A DNA stretch of 28,141 nt from JABHHG01 sp964419445 (GCA_964419445.1 CAYQPE010000015.1:1-28141); one strand, 5' to 3'; shown: positions 8,463-17,056, numbered from the stretch's first letter. The notes: generated by a model from the sequence alone, not told the origin. Numbers and translations are program-made.

Positions 8463-11129
8463 ATGAATCAAACTTTCAAACATTTAGATACTGATCCACG
8501 AGAAACTCAAGAATGGATTGAATCACTAAAAGCCATACTTGAGTCAGAGGGTGTGGAAAGAACACATTTTATCATAGAAAAAATGATAGAATTTGCCCGA
8601 CGAAATGGTGTAAAAATGCCATATAGCCCCAATACTGCTTATGTAAATACCATCCCAGTAACACAACAGGAGAATTTCCCCGGTGATCGGGATATTGAAC
8701 GAAGAATCAAATCGCTTATTCGGTGGAATGCCATGGCAATGGTTGTACGTGCAAATAGAGAACATCATGGTATTGGGGGACATATTTCCTCATTTTCTTC
8801 TGCTGCAACACTGTATGAAATTGCATTCAATCATTTTTTAAAAGGGCCTGAAATTGACGGTGGTGATTTGGTATTTTTCCAAGGACATGCCTCACCTGGC
8901 ATATATGCACGTGCATTCTTAGAGGGTCGAATTTCAGAAACACAACTCAATAATTTTAGAAAAGAATTATCCAAAGGAGGTGGTTTATCCTCATATCCAC
9001 ATCCATGGCTGATGAAAGATTTTTGGCAATTTGCCACCGTGTCTATGGGACTAGGTCCAATCATGGCAATATATCAAGCTCGATTCATGCATTATTTATA
9101 TGATAGAGGTTTCCTAGAAGATAAAAATCGAAAAGTTTGGGCATTTTTAGGTGATGGTGAAATGGATGAACCAGAATCTTTGGGTGCACTCACTTTAGCC
9201 TCACGTGAAAAGTTAGATAATCTGATTTTTGTGGTAAATTGCAATCTTCAACGGTTGGATGGGCCTGTTCGTGGTAATGGCAAAATCATTCAAGAATTAG
9301 AGGGTGCATTCCGAGGGGCTGGATGGAATGTAATTAAAGTTGTGTGGGGCTCTGAGTGGGATCAATTCATGGATGATGAAAATAGTGAACTCTTACTGGA
9401 ACGACTCGATGAAATGGTTGATGGTGATCGTCTGAAATATATCGTTGAAGGCGGTGCATATATAAGAGAACACTTTTGGGGTAAAGATCCTAAATTATTA
9501 AAAATGGTAGCTCATCTCACAGACGATGAACTTTGGAAATTTCAAGTTGGGGGACATGACCCTGCAAAGGTATTTGCGGCGTATCATGAAGCTGTAAATC
9601 ACAAAGATCAACCTACGGTGATATTAGCACAAACTATAAAAGGCTATGGTTTGGGTGAAGCTGGTGAAGGAAGAAATATTACTCACTCGCAAAAAAAATT
9701 AAATGAAGAAGAACTACTTCATTTCCGTTCACGATTTGATATCCCCCTTTCTGATGAAGAATGCATCAAAGCACCATTTTACAAACCAGCTGATGACAGT
9801 ACAGAGATTAATTATCTTAAAGAACAGAGAGAAAAATTAGGTGGTTCTTTACCATCTAGAAGTGCCAATAAAACTCCCCTTAAAATTCCAGAATTAAATT
9901 ATTTTGAAGAATTAATAAATGGGTCAGGTGATAGAGAAATTTCAACGACTATGGCATTTGTACGACTATTAACTCTATTAACTAAAGATAAATTAATTGG
10001 TAAAAATATAGTCCCCATAATTCCAGATGAAGCACGAACTTTTGGAATTGACCCTCTATTTAGGCAACTTGGTATATATTCACATGTTGGACAAAAATAT
10101 ATCCCTGTAGATTCAGATCAATTTCTATACTATAAAGAGGCTACTGATGGCCAAATTTTAGAAGAAGGTATTAGTGAAGCTGGTGCAATTTCATCGTTTA
10201 TTGCAGCAGGAATGTCTTACTCGTCACATGCGGTAAGTATGATTCCTTTTTTCATCTACTATTCAATGTTTGGTTTCCAACGTGTTGGAGATTTTATATG
10301 GGCAGCAGCAGATATGCGTACCAAAGGATTCCTATTGGGTGGTACTGCTGGACGCACTACTCTTGCAGGCGAAGGTCTGCAACACCAAGATGGACATAGT
10401 CAATTAATGGCTTCTGTGATTCCCAATGTACGTGCATATGATCCTGCATTTGCCTATGAAATTGCAGTTATTATTCATCATGGATTAAAAACCATGTATG
10501 TAGAGCATCAAGATGAATTCTATTATCTCACTTTGGAAAATGAAAATTATATTCAACCTCCTATGCCTGAAAATGTTGAAGATGGTATTATCAAAGGGAT
10601 GTACAAACTTTCTCAATCAAAAATAGATTCTGAATTGAAAATTCAATTATTGGCAAGTGGTGCATTAGTAAATGAAGTGCTTGAAGCCCAAATTCTCCTT
10701 AAAGAAGATTGGGGAATTAGTGCCGATGTATGGAGTGTAACTAGCTATAGTGAGTTACATCGAGAAGCAGAGGATAAATCTCGGTGGAATATTTTACATC
10801 CACAAGAAGAGCCAAAAACATCATATGTTCAAGAATGTTTAATAAGCGAAAATGGACCTGTTATCGCTATTTCTGACTATGTGAAATTGGTAGCAGAACA
10901 AATATCTCCTTATATGAATTGTCCCTTTGTGGCATTAGGAACAGATGGTTTTGGGCGAAGTGAAACTCGTGATGAATTAAGAGAATTCTTTGAAGTAAAT
11001 CGTTATTATATTGTTCTCACAACATTAAATGAATTGACCAAAGAAAACCAGTTAGATAAAAGTATGGTGGCAAAAGCCATAGAGAAGTATAAAATTAATC
11101 CAGAAAAACCAAACCCAGTAAAAGTTTAA
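8463..11129 (+). CDS. aceE: Pyruvate dehydrogenase E1 component, homodimeric type
   Basis: Thiamine-diphosphate enzyme that decarboxylates pyruvate and acetylates the lipoyl group of E2. The 888 residues match the E. coli AceE length (887). Recognisable blocks are DTDPRETQEWIESL at the N-terminus, WNAMAMVVRAN, GGHISSFSS, the ThDP motif GDGEMDEPES near residue 229 continuing to NCNLQRLDGPVRGNG, and EGLQHQDGHSQ in the C-terminal half. This is the single-chain E1 form rather than the alpha/beta heterotetramer. First gene of aceE-aceF-lpd; the E2 start follows after one base. No classical ribosome site is seen before the ATG. The promoter lies in the 44-base gap or before the DA1-like gene. Confidence 0.97.
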   Translation: MNQTFKHLDTDPRETQEWIESLKAILESEGVERTHFIIEKMIEFARRNGVKMPYSPNTAYVNTIPVTQQENFPGDRDIERRIKSLIRWNAMAMVVRANREHHGIGGHISSFSSAATLYEIAFNHFLKGPEIDGGDLVFFQGHASPGIYARAFLEGRISETQLNNFRKELSKGGGLSSYPHPWLMKDFWQFATVSMGLGPIMAIYQARFMHYLYDRGFLEDKNRKVWAFLGDGEMDEPESLGALTLASREKLDNLIFVVNCNLQRLDGPVRGNGKIIQELEGAFRGAGWNVIKVVWGSEWDQFMDDENSELLLERLDEMVDGDRLKYIVEGGAYIREHFWGKDPKLLKMVAHLTDDELWKFQVGGHDPAKVFAAYHEAVNHKDQPTVILAQTIKGYGLGEAGEGRNITHSQKKLNEEELLHFRSRFDIPLSDEECIKAPFYKPADDSTEINYLKEQREKLGGSLPSRSANKTPLKIPELNYFEELINGSGDREISTTMAFVRLLTLLTKDKLIGKNIVPIIPDEARTFGIDPLFRQLGIYSHVGQKYIPVDSDQFLYYKEATDGQILEEGISEAGAISSFIAAGMSYSSHAVSMIPFFIYYSMFGFQRVGDFIWAAADMRTKGFLLGGTAGRTTLAGEGLQHQDGHSQLMASVIPNVRAYDPAFAYEIAVIIHHGLKTMYVEHQDEFYYLTLENENYIQPPMPENVEDGIIKGMYKLSQSKIDSELKIQLLASGALVNEVLEAQILLKEDWGISADVWSVTSYSELHREAEDKSRWNILHPQEEPKTSYVQECLISENGPVIAISDYVKLVAEQISPYMNCPFVALGTDGFGRSETRDELREFFEVNRYYIVLTTLNELTKENQLDKSMVAKAIEKYKINPEKPNPVKV

Positions 11130-11130
11130 T

Positions 11131-12432
11131 ATGGCAAATGTAATTTTACCTGAACTCGGAGAAGGAATCACATCTGTTGAAATTAGTGATGTGGTGGTAC
11201 AAAAGGGTTCAACAATTTCAGTTGATGATATTTTAATCGTCGTTGAAACAGACAAAGCATCTATGGAAATCCCCTCAACTGAGGCCGGACTTGTAGACTC
11301 TGTGCATGTACAAAAAGGGGATAGTATCTCACCTGGTGATAACATCATTACACTATCTGCAACTGGAGATACACCTTCTAATGACATTGGAGAATCCGAC
11401 ACTAAGCCTAATAAAGCCGTTGAGGAAAAACCTACTCAACAAAAAAATGAACCCGTTCCAATAGTAGATTCCCCAAAAGAATCAACCGTTTTAGATTCTA
11501 AAGATTCTGATATTTCTGTATCTGCAAGTCCAGGTGTTCGACGATTTGCACGTGAATTAGGCTGTGATATTACTGAGGTTTCAGGTACTGGACCCAAGGG
11601 TAGAATTACAAAAGAAGATGTTCAAAATTTTGTAAAAGAAACAATTCAACAACCTGCCCCAGAAGAACCTTTACCCACTACTTCACCTGCACCATCACCA
11701 TCTACGGTGAAAAAACCAGAAATAGATTTTACCCAATGGGGTGATGTTTCTCAAAAATCATTAAGTAAAATTAAGAGAATTACAGGTCAACGATTACAAG
11801 AATCATGGCAGACTATCCCTCATGTTACTCAATTTGATAAGGCCGATATTACTGAGTTAGATGATTTAAGAAAATCATTAAAAAAACTTAACAAAAATCC
11901 AAAAATAAAAGTTTCCCATATTCCTTTTTACATGAAGGCAGTGGTAAAAACATTACAAAAATATCCTGAGTTTAATAGCTCATTAAGTAATGATGGTGAA
12001 AACTTAATATACAAAAAGTTTTTCAATATTGGGATTGCTGTAGATACTCCAAATGGATTGGTTGTTCCCGTTATAAAAGATGTGGATAAGAAGAGTTTTA
12101 AACAACTGACATTAGAATTATCTCAAATGAGTATAAAAGCACGTGAAGGAAAATTAACGCTGGCTGATATGCAAGGTGGATGTTTTACCATTTCTAGTTT
12201 GGGAGGAGTTGGTGGAACTTATTTCACCCCAATAATTAATCCCCCAGAGGTGGCTATTTTAGGAATTTCCAGAATGGAGATTGAACCCGTATTTAAGAAT
12301 AAAAAATTCCATCCACGTAAAATATTACCCTACAGTTTATCTTATGATCACCGAGTTATTGATGGTATTGCAGCCGTTAACTTTACTCGAACATTTGCAT
12401 CATATCTCGAAAATTTAAATTTACTGAAGTAA
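11131..12432 (+). CDS. aceF: Dihydrolipoamide acetyltransferase, PDH E2
   Basis: Core of the pyruvate dehydrogenase complex; passes the acetyl group from lipoyl-lysine to CoA. The domain order is one N-terminal lipoyl domain (about 1-77, lipoyl-lysine K42 in ETDKASMEI), an acidic Pro/Lys linker, a peripheral-subunit-binding domain (about 131-168, SPGVRRFARELG ... GTGPKGRITKEDV), a Pro/Ser-rich linker, and the catalytic domain (about 205-433) ending in SYDHRVIDG with H407 and D411. E. coli has three lipoyl domains; one is common elsewhere. Starts 1 base after aceE, and its stop overlaps the E3 start (TAATG). Confidence 0.96.
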   Translation: MANVILPELGEGITSVEISDVVVQKGSTISVDDILIVVETDKASMEIPSTEAGLVDSVHVQKGDSISPGDNIITLSATGDTPSNDIGESDTKPNKAVEEKPTQQKNEPVPIVDSPKESTVLDSKDSDISVSASPGVRRFARELGCDITEVSGTGPKGRITKEDVQNFVKETIQQPAPEEPLPTTSPAPSPSTVKKPEIDFTQWGDVSQKSLSKIKRITGQRLQESWQTIPHVTQFDKADITELDDLRKSLKKLNKNPKIKVSHIPFYMKAVVKTLQKYPEFNSSLSNDGENLIYKKFFNIGIAVDTPNGLVVPVIKDVDKKSFKQLTLELSQMSIKAREGKLTLADMQGGCFTISSLGGVGGTYFTPIINPPEVAILGISRMEIEPVFKNKKFHPRKILPYSLSYDHRVIDGIAAVNFTRTFASYLENLNLLK

Positions 12433-13847
12433 TGGAAACTTTAAATTTTCAACTGGTCGTAATTGGTGCAGGTCCTGGCGGATACGCCGCAGCATTTAGA
12501 GCTGCTGATTTAGGCCTACAGGTTTTACTTATAGACAAACACAATGAACTTGGTGGAGTATGTTTAAATCGTGGCTGCATTCCCTCTAAAGCTTTATTAC
12601 ATCTTGCAAAAGTAATTGAAGATGCAGAGTCAGTTTCAGAATTGGGAGTAAAATTTAATGCTCCTATTATTGATGTTGCTAAAATCCAAAAATGGAAATC
12701 ATCGGTAATCTCAAAATTAAATTCAGGGATTGCAAGTATGGCAACATCAAGAAACGTAGAACGAATTACTGGCACTGCTTCATTTATAGATAAAAATTCA
12801 TTATCAATAGAAACAGATAGTGGATTAAAGAAAATATCATTTGAAAATTGCATAATTGCTACTGGATCTCGCCCAGCGCAATTTCCAGGGCTACCCAATG
12901 ACCCTCGAGTCATTAATTCAACTGGCGCATTATCTTTAAAAGAAGTCCCCAAGAAGATGCTAGTAATTGGTGGAGGATACATTGGATTAGAGATGGGAAG
13001 TGTATACGCATCTTTAGGTAGTAAAATTACAGTTGCAGAATTTATGCCTCAACTATTGACAGGGGCAGATCAAGATTTAGTTAAACCCCTATTTAATAAG
13101 CTTTCCCATCAATTTGAATCAATCTTAACATCAACAAAAGTTGTAAAAATATCACCAACTAAAAACGAAATTAATGTTACTTTTGAAAAAAAGAATGGAG
13201 GTGCATTCAAGGAAAGGTTTGATATTGTATTGGTATCGGTGGGAAGAAAACCAAATACAGAGAAACTAGAGTTGGGCAATATGGGAATTAATGTTGACGA
13301 AAGAGGTTTTATACCCATTAATAAAAATCGCCAAACTGCAATATCAAATATTTATGCCATTGGAGACGTAACTGGCGACCCAATGTTAGCCCATAAAGCA
13401 ACCCATGAAGGAAAGGTTGCAGCAGAGCATATTTCGGGAGATAAATCTGCAACATTTGAGCCAATGGCTATTCCTGCAGTAATATTTACAGACCCTGAAA
13501 TTGCATGGGCTGGAAAAACTGAATCTGAATTAAAAGACGCAGAGATTCCATACTCAAAAGGTGAATTCCCATGGATGGCCAGTGGTAGATCAATTTCTCT
13601 AAATCGTTTTGAAGGTAAAACGAAAATTTTATCTCATAAAGATACGGGAAAAATTATTGGTGTAGGGATTGTTGGGCCAAATGCAGGGGATTTAATTGGA
13701 GAAGCCATGCTCGCCATTGAAATGGGTGCAGATGCGGAAGATGTGGGTCTCACCATTCATCCTCACCCCTCTTTAACTGAAACCTTTGCAAATGCAGCTG
13801 AAATTATTGAAGGCACAATTACTGACCTCTATATCCCCCAAAAATGA
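12432..13847 (+). CDS. lpd: Dihydrolipoamide dehydrogenase, PDH E3
   Basis: FAD enzyme that reoxidises dihydrolipoyl groups with NAD+. The 471 residues have the normal family length. An FAD-binding GAGPGG lies at 12-17, and the redox disulfide is GGVCLNRGCIPSK with C44 and C49. The NAD-binding GGGYIGLE is in the middle, and the second FAD motif YAIGDVTGDPMLAHKA follows. The C-terminal HPHPSLTE holds the catalytic pair H445/E450. Last gene of the PDH operon, starting on the final base of the aceF stop. No hairpin terminator is seen in the 68 bases before the convergent lipoprotein gene. It may also serve other 2-oxoacid complexes, which cannot be judged here. Confidence 0.97.
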   Translation: METLNFQLVVIGAGPGGYAAAFRAADLGLQVLLIDKHNELGGVCLNRGCIPSKALLHLAKVIEDAESVSELGVKFNAPIIDVAKIQKWKSSVISKLNSGIASMATSRNVERITGTASFIDKNSLSIETDSGLKKISFENCIIATGSRPAQFPGLPNDPRVINSTGALSLKEVPKKMLVIGGGYIGLEMGSVYASLGSKITVAEFMPQLLTGADQDLVKPLFNKLSHQFESILTSTKVVKISPTKNEINVTFEKKNGGAFKERFDIVLVSVGRKPNTEKLELGNMGINVDERGFIPINKNRQTAISNIYAIGDVTGDPMLAHKATHEGKVAAEHISGDKSATFEPMAIPAVIFTDPEIAWAGKTESELKDAEIPYSKGEFPWMASGRSISLNRFEGKTKILSHKDTGKIIGVGIVGPNAGDLIGEAMLAIEMGADAEDVGLTIHPHPSLTETFANAAEIIEGTITDLYIPQK

Positions 13848-13915
13848 TATTTTTTTATAATTCCCTGAACTACTCTTACATATAGAATATATTAAAACTA
13901 TAATAAGAATTCTCC

Positions 13916-14341
13916 TCACGGGATTAATTCTCCATCACTGGTCCAACGCGAAGTAGGAATTATTACTTCTCCATATTCAAAAACTGTATAAGATTGCCGT
14001 TGGCCATTTTTATAAAAGGCCTCTTCTATTCCATGTTTTTTCCCGTAAAAATATTCACTTTTAAGTTTTACTGACCCATCTTCAAAATAGAAAATACTCT
14101 TTCCATGTAAATCTCCATTTTTATAATTAGAAGAAGATTTTAGTTTTCCCTGATTATCCCAATATTTTGTTAATCCATCAAGTTTATCGTTATACATTTC
14201 AGAGGAATATTCTAATTGCCCATTAGAATAGTAGGAAGTGTGTACATCCTTACTTCGAATTTCAGCTGTTGCATCCTCTAATTGGGATGAACATGAAAAT
14301 ATCAATAATAGCAGTGGAGTAATTTTTTGCCAATTTTTCAT
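13916..14341 (-). CDS. MORN-repeat lipoprotein (YwqK-like)
   Basis: A 141-residue envelope protein when started at MKNWQKITPLLLL; the ATG at 14339-14341 is preferred to one 18 bases upstream because it begins the signal peptide directly. A type II signal peptide ends in LLIFSC, a loose lipobox, so it is likely lipid-anchored. The rest is built of about four MORN_2-type repeats of the form YxNGxLxxxxxYxxGxxxGxxxxY: YSNGQLEYSSEMYNDKLDG, YKNGDLHGKSIFYFEDGSVK and others. Such repeats occur in YwqK-family proteins, mostly of unknown function and often near secretion or toxin genes. Here no toxin is adjacent. Convergent with lpd. Confidence 0.78.
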   Translation of the reverse strand: MKNWQKITPLLLLIFSCSSQLEDATAEIRSKDVHTSYYSNGQLEYSSEMYNDKLDGLTKYWDNQGKLKSSSNYKNGDLHGKSIFYFEDGSVKLKSEYFYGKKHGIEEAFYKNGQRQSYTVFEYGEVIIPTSRWTSDGELIP

Positions 14342-14386
14342 ATTATATATTAAAATCAAACTGGATGAAAATTAATTAATTTTTAT

Positions 14387-14413
14387 AAAAAAAAGCCCCG
14401 CTTTTCGCGGGGC
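14387..14413 (-). terminator. Strong intrinsic terminator of the 95-residue gene
   Basis: Read on the minus strand: GCCCCGC-GAAAA-GCGGGGC followed by eight T. The stem is 7 bp, all G-C, in an otherwise very AT-rich region, and the T-run is directly adjacent. It lies about 45 bases after the stop of the 95-residue gene. Confidence 0.92.
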
Positions 14414-14418
14414 CGCAA

Positions 14419-14451
14419 CATCATCCGGTCGACCTTCTCTGTAAGATGATG
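14419..14451 (-). other. Stem-loop with palindromic loop in the 3' UTR
   Basis: CATCATC (14419-14425) pairs with GATGATG (14445-14451). Two further G-C pairs are possible past a 3-base bulge. The 19-base loop contains the self-complementary octamer GGTCGACC (14427-14434). It sits between the stop of the 95-residue gene and its terminator, so it would be the penultimate structure of that transcript, or part of a small RNA cut from it. The function is not known. Confidence 0.5.
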
Positions 14452-14457
14452 CGCTAA

Positions 14458-14745
14458 TTATGCATATGCTTGATAATCAAATGCATATAAATATTGACTT
14501 GCTGTGAGGTAACACATTTGGCCAATATTATGAACAATATTCTCATTATCCCCAAATTCATCATCTTTTAATAATTTGAATTCCAATACCAATTCATCAT
14601 TCCTGTACGAAATATTTTGAAATACATATCGCCCTGTACCGCATTGAGTACGAATTACAATATGTGGATATTGAGTGCATACTTGACTTAAACAATTTGT
14701 GCCTTCAATTTGATTTATTAATTTATCACTTATTGGTCTTGACAT
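14458..14745 (-). CDS. Uncharacterised 95-residue protein
   Basis: I do not recognise this protein. It has no signal peptide and no membrane segment, so it is probably cytoplasmic. It is moderately acidic, with a central LVLEFKLLKDDEFGDNENIVHNIGQ and four cysteines (18, 23, 35, 78) not arranged as an obvious zinc site. The AGGGAG ribosome site 9 bases before the ATG is among the best in the window. The gene is a free-standing unit: its own strong terminator, a structured 3' UTR, and a 150-base upstream region with two CRP-like palindromes. This care in control suggests a real, regulated small protein. The coding call rests on the ribosome site and genetic isolation. Confidence 0.72.
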   Translation of the reverse strand: MSRPISDKLINQIEGTNCLSQVCTQYPHIVIRTQCGTGRYVFQNISYRNDELVLEFKLLKDDEFGDNENIVHNIGQMCYLTASQYLYAFDYQAYA

Positions 14746-14800
14746 GGTCTATTGCTCCCTAATTTCTAAAAAAAAATTAAGATAAGTTTGTTCATCCTAA

Positions 14801-14816
14801 TGTGATGTGTACCACG
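14801..14816. promoter_or_regulatory. CRP/FNR-family half-conserved site
   Basis: TGTGATGTGTACCACG: a perfect left half (TGTGA) and a degenerate right half at the N6 spacing of the CRP consensus. It lies 56 bases upstream of the 95-residue gene start and 49 bases (centre to centre) from the better site at 14850. Confidence 0.35.
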
Positions 14817-14849
14817 TTAAATATGACAAATTGTAAATGGTTTAAAAAG

Positions 14850-14865
14850 TGTGATTAAGCTCACC
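14850..14865. promoter_or_regulatory. CRP-like palindrome TGTGA-N6-TCACC
   Basis: TGTGATTAAGCTCACC differs from the CRP consensus TGTGA-N6-TCACA in one base. It lies about 105 bases before the start of the 95-residue gene, in the gap after the type IX cargo gene. The regulator is inferred only from the consensus, which is known from proteobacteria. Confidence 0.5.
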
Positions 14866-14883
14866 TATCAAGGATTTGATAGG
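14864..14883. terminator. Hairpin after the type IX cargo gene
   Basis: CCTATCAA-GGAT-TTGATAGG, a perfect 8-bp stem with a 4-base loop, 15 bases beyond the stop of the minus-strand 670-residue gene. No T-run follows directly on the minus strand (GTGAGC comes next), so termination would be weak or factor-dependent. Its left arm touches the CRP-like site at 14850-14865. Confidence 0.4.
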
Positions 14884-14897
14884 AATTTAGAGATATT

Positions 14898-16910
14898 TTA
14901 CTTGAGTAAAATTGCCTTTTGGGTTAACTCTATACCTTGAGAAATTGAACGAATGAAATAAACTCCCGATGGTAAATGCGATGCATTCCAATGTATAGAA
15001 TTTAACCCTTCATTTAATTCCTTACGGTTAAGAGTTTCAATAAAGGAACCATCAACATTATATACTTCAACTTCAACATAAGCATCATTGGCCAAGTATA
15101 AATCAATGGTAGTTTGTGGATTAAATGGGTTGGGATAAATTCGTTCTATCCATATACTATTAGGAATTGTATTTTTAATCTGAATTGATACTGATTCAAC
15201 TATCAATAATTCATTGGGGACAAATTTATTTACAGGTGTTAAAAGTTCAAATGAATCGTTGATGGATTGAATTTCAAACTTAATTTCATCTCCATTACTT
15301 GGATATCCTGCAGTATTAAAATTATCATCATATCCCATAACAGGGATATCTATAATTTCTCCCAACCATTGACGTGAACCGATAATTACATCATTATGAT
15401 ATGCAACAATCCAATCTCCATGATTAATTTTATTTATATGGTTTAAATCAACAAAATAAAAAGACTGAACACTTGATTGATTAAACTGAAAGTCTAATTC
15501 AGATTTAGAAAGATTTATTTGTTGTCTAGAGAGTGTTTCCAATTCTGATAAATCATAGGAAAATTGCATTTCAACATCTACATTGAACCAATAACCTTTG
15601 AGACCTTGAAATTGATTTAAACTTCCAACCCATTGCCCATTTACTTGTGCAGTTGCCACACTCTCACCAATTATGTATGGTACTTGACTTTCCAACTCAT
15701 CGGGGATTCCAGCTGATATCTCAACTTGGCCTGGAACAGGGAAAGAAATTAGGTTTAGACCTTCATGTAAATCATAAACCTTTTCATTATCAATTCCTAA
15801 ACCTGCAATATCTAAAGTATCTATGGAATCTCCCATATAAATCCAATACCCATTATATGTATTAAATTCTGTTAAACTGCCTACCCAACCTCCAAATTCA
15901 TCGGGTAAATACTGGGTAGATTCAGCCTCTCCAATTACACCCAATACTGTTTCCTGAATATCATCCATTATACTCTCAATTTCATTATTTTGAGGCAGGG
16001 TGTAAAAACTTATAAGGTTGTTATCTTTGTGCAGGGGGATACTTATATGATCATATTCTGTAGCACGCACTTCATCAATCATCGGTAATGAAAAGTTTGC
16101 CCATGGATGATCTTGTGATGGGATTGCATCAAAATATCTATCTTCTGATGCATCGTAAATTTTAAATGTAGGGATATCGCCCTGAGTCATATAGCCTTGT
16201 GTCCAGTCGGCACCATCATCACCCATTACGGGGATATCACAAATTCCACCTTGACAAAGATTTAAATCCCATTGGCGAGCACCCACACATAAATCACCAT
16301 TAAATGCAGCCACCCAGTCATTTGGTTGTAAGGGATCACCATTTATGTCGTAGGCATTGTACACAAAGTAAAATGCTTGGAGGGTAGATTGGTCGAATTG
16401 AAATAATGATGGTAAACCATAGTCACACGAACCATCATCTGTAGTTGCCGTTGGATCGTAGTTATTTGCTTCTTCATCTGTACACCCAAAATTCACTGCT
16501 TGTAAAGATGTAGCCATAAGAAATCCAAAGTTTTCCCAACCAAATTGTTCAGAAGGATGTGCATCATAATATTCATCTTCAGAGGCATCATAAATTTTAA
16601 ATGTGGGGATATCACCATTCACCATGTATTCCGTAGCCCAATCAGCGCCATCATTACCCATGGCAGGCACATCACACATACCACCACATGTGACTAAGTC
16701 CCATTGACGCGCACCCACACATACATTTCCTTTAAATGCAGCAACCCAATCTTCAGATTCTAATGAGTTTCCATCTATATCGTAAACATCATTAAAAAAG
16801 TAAAATGCTTGAAGGGTGGATTGTTCAAATTGGAATTCTGATGGAGGTTCTTGTGCGAATAATAATGCACCTCCACAAAATAGAATAATATTTATAAAAA
16901 GTTTATTCAA
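14898..16910 (-). CDS. Modular surface protein with type IX secretion sorting domain
   Basis: A 670-residue exported protein with a signal peptide (1-20, ...ALLFAQ). Module A appears three times, at about 25-138, 168-284 and a diverged copy at 472-573. It has the pattern FQFxQSTxQAFYF ... DWVAAFxGxxCVGARQW ... DIPVMGxD ... GDIPTFKIYDASED. A GCTDEEANNYDP...DDGSC unit (142-162) separates the first two. Module B appears twice (about 292-370 and 383-453): NLISF ... IGE ... WVGSLxxFxxxxGYW. The last 80 residues, from YPNPFNPQT, with LPSGVYFIR and a final KAILLK, are a type A sorting domain read by the type IX secretion system. The start is TTG (16908-16910) with AAGGAAGAG 2 bases upstream; no ATG fits. 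Ligand or role unknown. A perfect CRP-like site lies about 100 bases upstream. Confidence 0.9.
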   Translation of the reverse strand: MNKLFINIILFCGGALLFAQEPPSEFQFEQSTLQAFYFFNDVYDIDGNSLESEDWVAAFKGNVCVGARQWDLVTCGGMCDVPAMGNDGADWATEYMVNGDIPTFKIYDASEDEYYDAHPSEQFGWENFGFLMATSLQAVNFGCTDEEANNYDPTATTDDGSCDYGLPSLFQFDQSTLQAFYFVYNAYDINGDPLQPNDWVAAFNGDLCVGARQWDLNLCQGGICDIPVMGDDGADWTQGYMTQGDIPTFKIYDASEDRYFDAIPSQDHPWANFSLPMIDEVRATEYDHISIPLHKDNNLISFYTLPQNNEIESIMDDIQETVLGVIGEAESTQYLPDEFGGWVGSLTEFNTYNGYWIYMGDSIDTLDIAGLGIDNEKVYDLHEGLNLISFPVPGQVEISAGIPDELESQVPYIIGESVATAQVNGQWVGSLNQFQGLKGYWFNVDVEMQFSYDLSELETLSRQQINLSKSELDFQFNQSSVQSFYFVDLNHINKINHGDWIVAYHNDVIIGSRQWLGEIIDIPVMGYDDNFNTAGYPSNGDEIKFEIQSINDSFELLTPVNKFVPNELLIVESVSIQIKNTIPNSIWIERIYPNPFNPQTTIDLYLANDAYVEVEVYNVDGSFIETLNRKELNEGLNSIHWNASHLPSGVYFIRSISQGIELTQKAILLK

Positions 16911-16934
16911 TCTCTTCCTTCTTCAAATTATTGC

Positions 16935-16951
16935 CTTCAATCCGTTTGAAG
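16935..16951. other. Small inverted repeat in the 5' leader
   Basis: CTTCAA-TCCGT-TTGAAG, a 6-bp stem about 25 bases before the TTG start of the 670-residue gene. A third CTTCAA (16921-16926) follows toward the gene and could pair with the same TTGAAG arm, giving alternative folds near the ribosome site. This is suggestive only. Confidence 0.25.
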
Positions 16952-17008
16952 ACAAATAAACAGCGATTAATTTATATAAAATTAAAGGGGTTTTACAAGA
17001 GAAAGTCC

Positions 17009-17024
17009 TGTGATTCTCGTCACA
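17009..17024. promoter_or_regulatory. Perfect CRP-consensus palindrome
   Basis: TGTGATTCTCGTCACA has both half-sites TGTGA and TCACA at exact 6-base spacing. It lies 99 bases before the TTG start of the type IX cargo gene, in a 146-base gap, suitable for an activator of that gene. The preceding minus-strand gene ends at 17057. Confidence 0.6.
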
Positions 17025-17056
17025 AAAAATTTATATATTCAGTTGTATGGGAGCAT

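Noticed and set aside
11052..11402. 116-codon minus-strand frame across the aceE/aceF junction
   Set aside because: Antisense shadow of two certain genes, with low-complexity Ser/Thr/Pro content.
12449..12982. 177-codon open frame on the minus strand inside lpd
   Set aside because: Fully covered by the strongly conserved lpd gene; the translation is a Pro/Ser-rich shadow without motifs or a ribosome site.
8463..13847. 2-oxoglutarate dehydrogenase operon instead of PDH
   Set aside because: E1 has AceE-specific motifs and length (888), unlike SucA (about 930 residues with a different N-terminus).
13916..14341. Antitoxin of a toxin-antitoxin pair (a common label for YwqK-like MORN proteins)
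   Set aside because: No toxin gene is adjacent, and the signal peptide with lipobox points to an envelope protein.
14867..14880. FNR-like site ATCAA-N4-TTGAT
   Set aside because: The half-sites are in the wrong order (FNR is TTGAT-N4-ATCAA), so it is better read as a hairpin stem.
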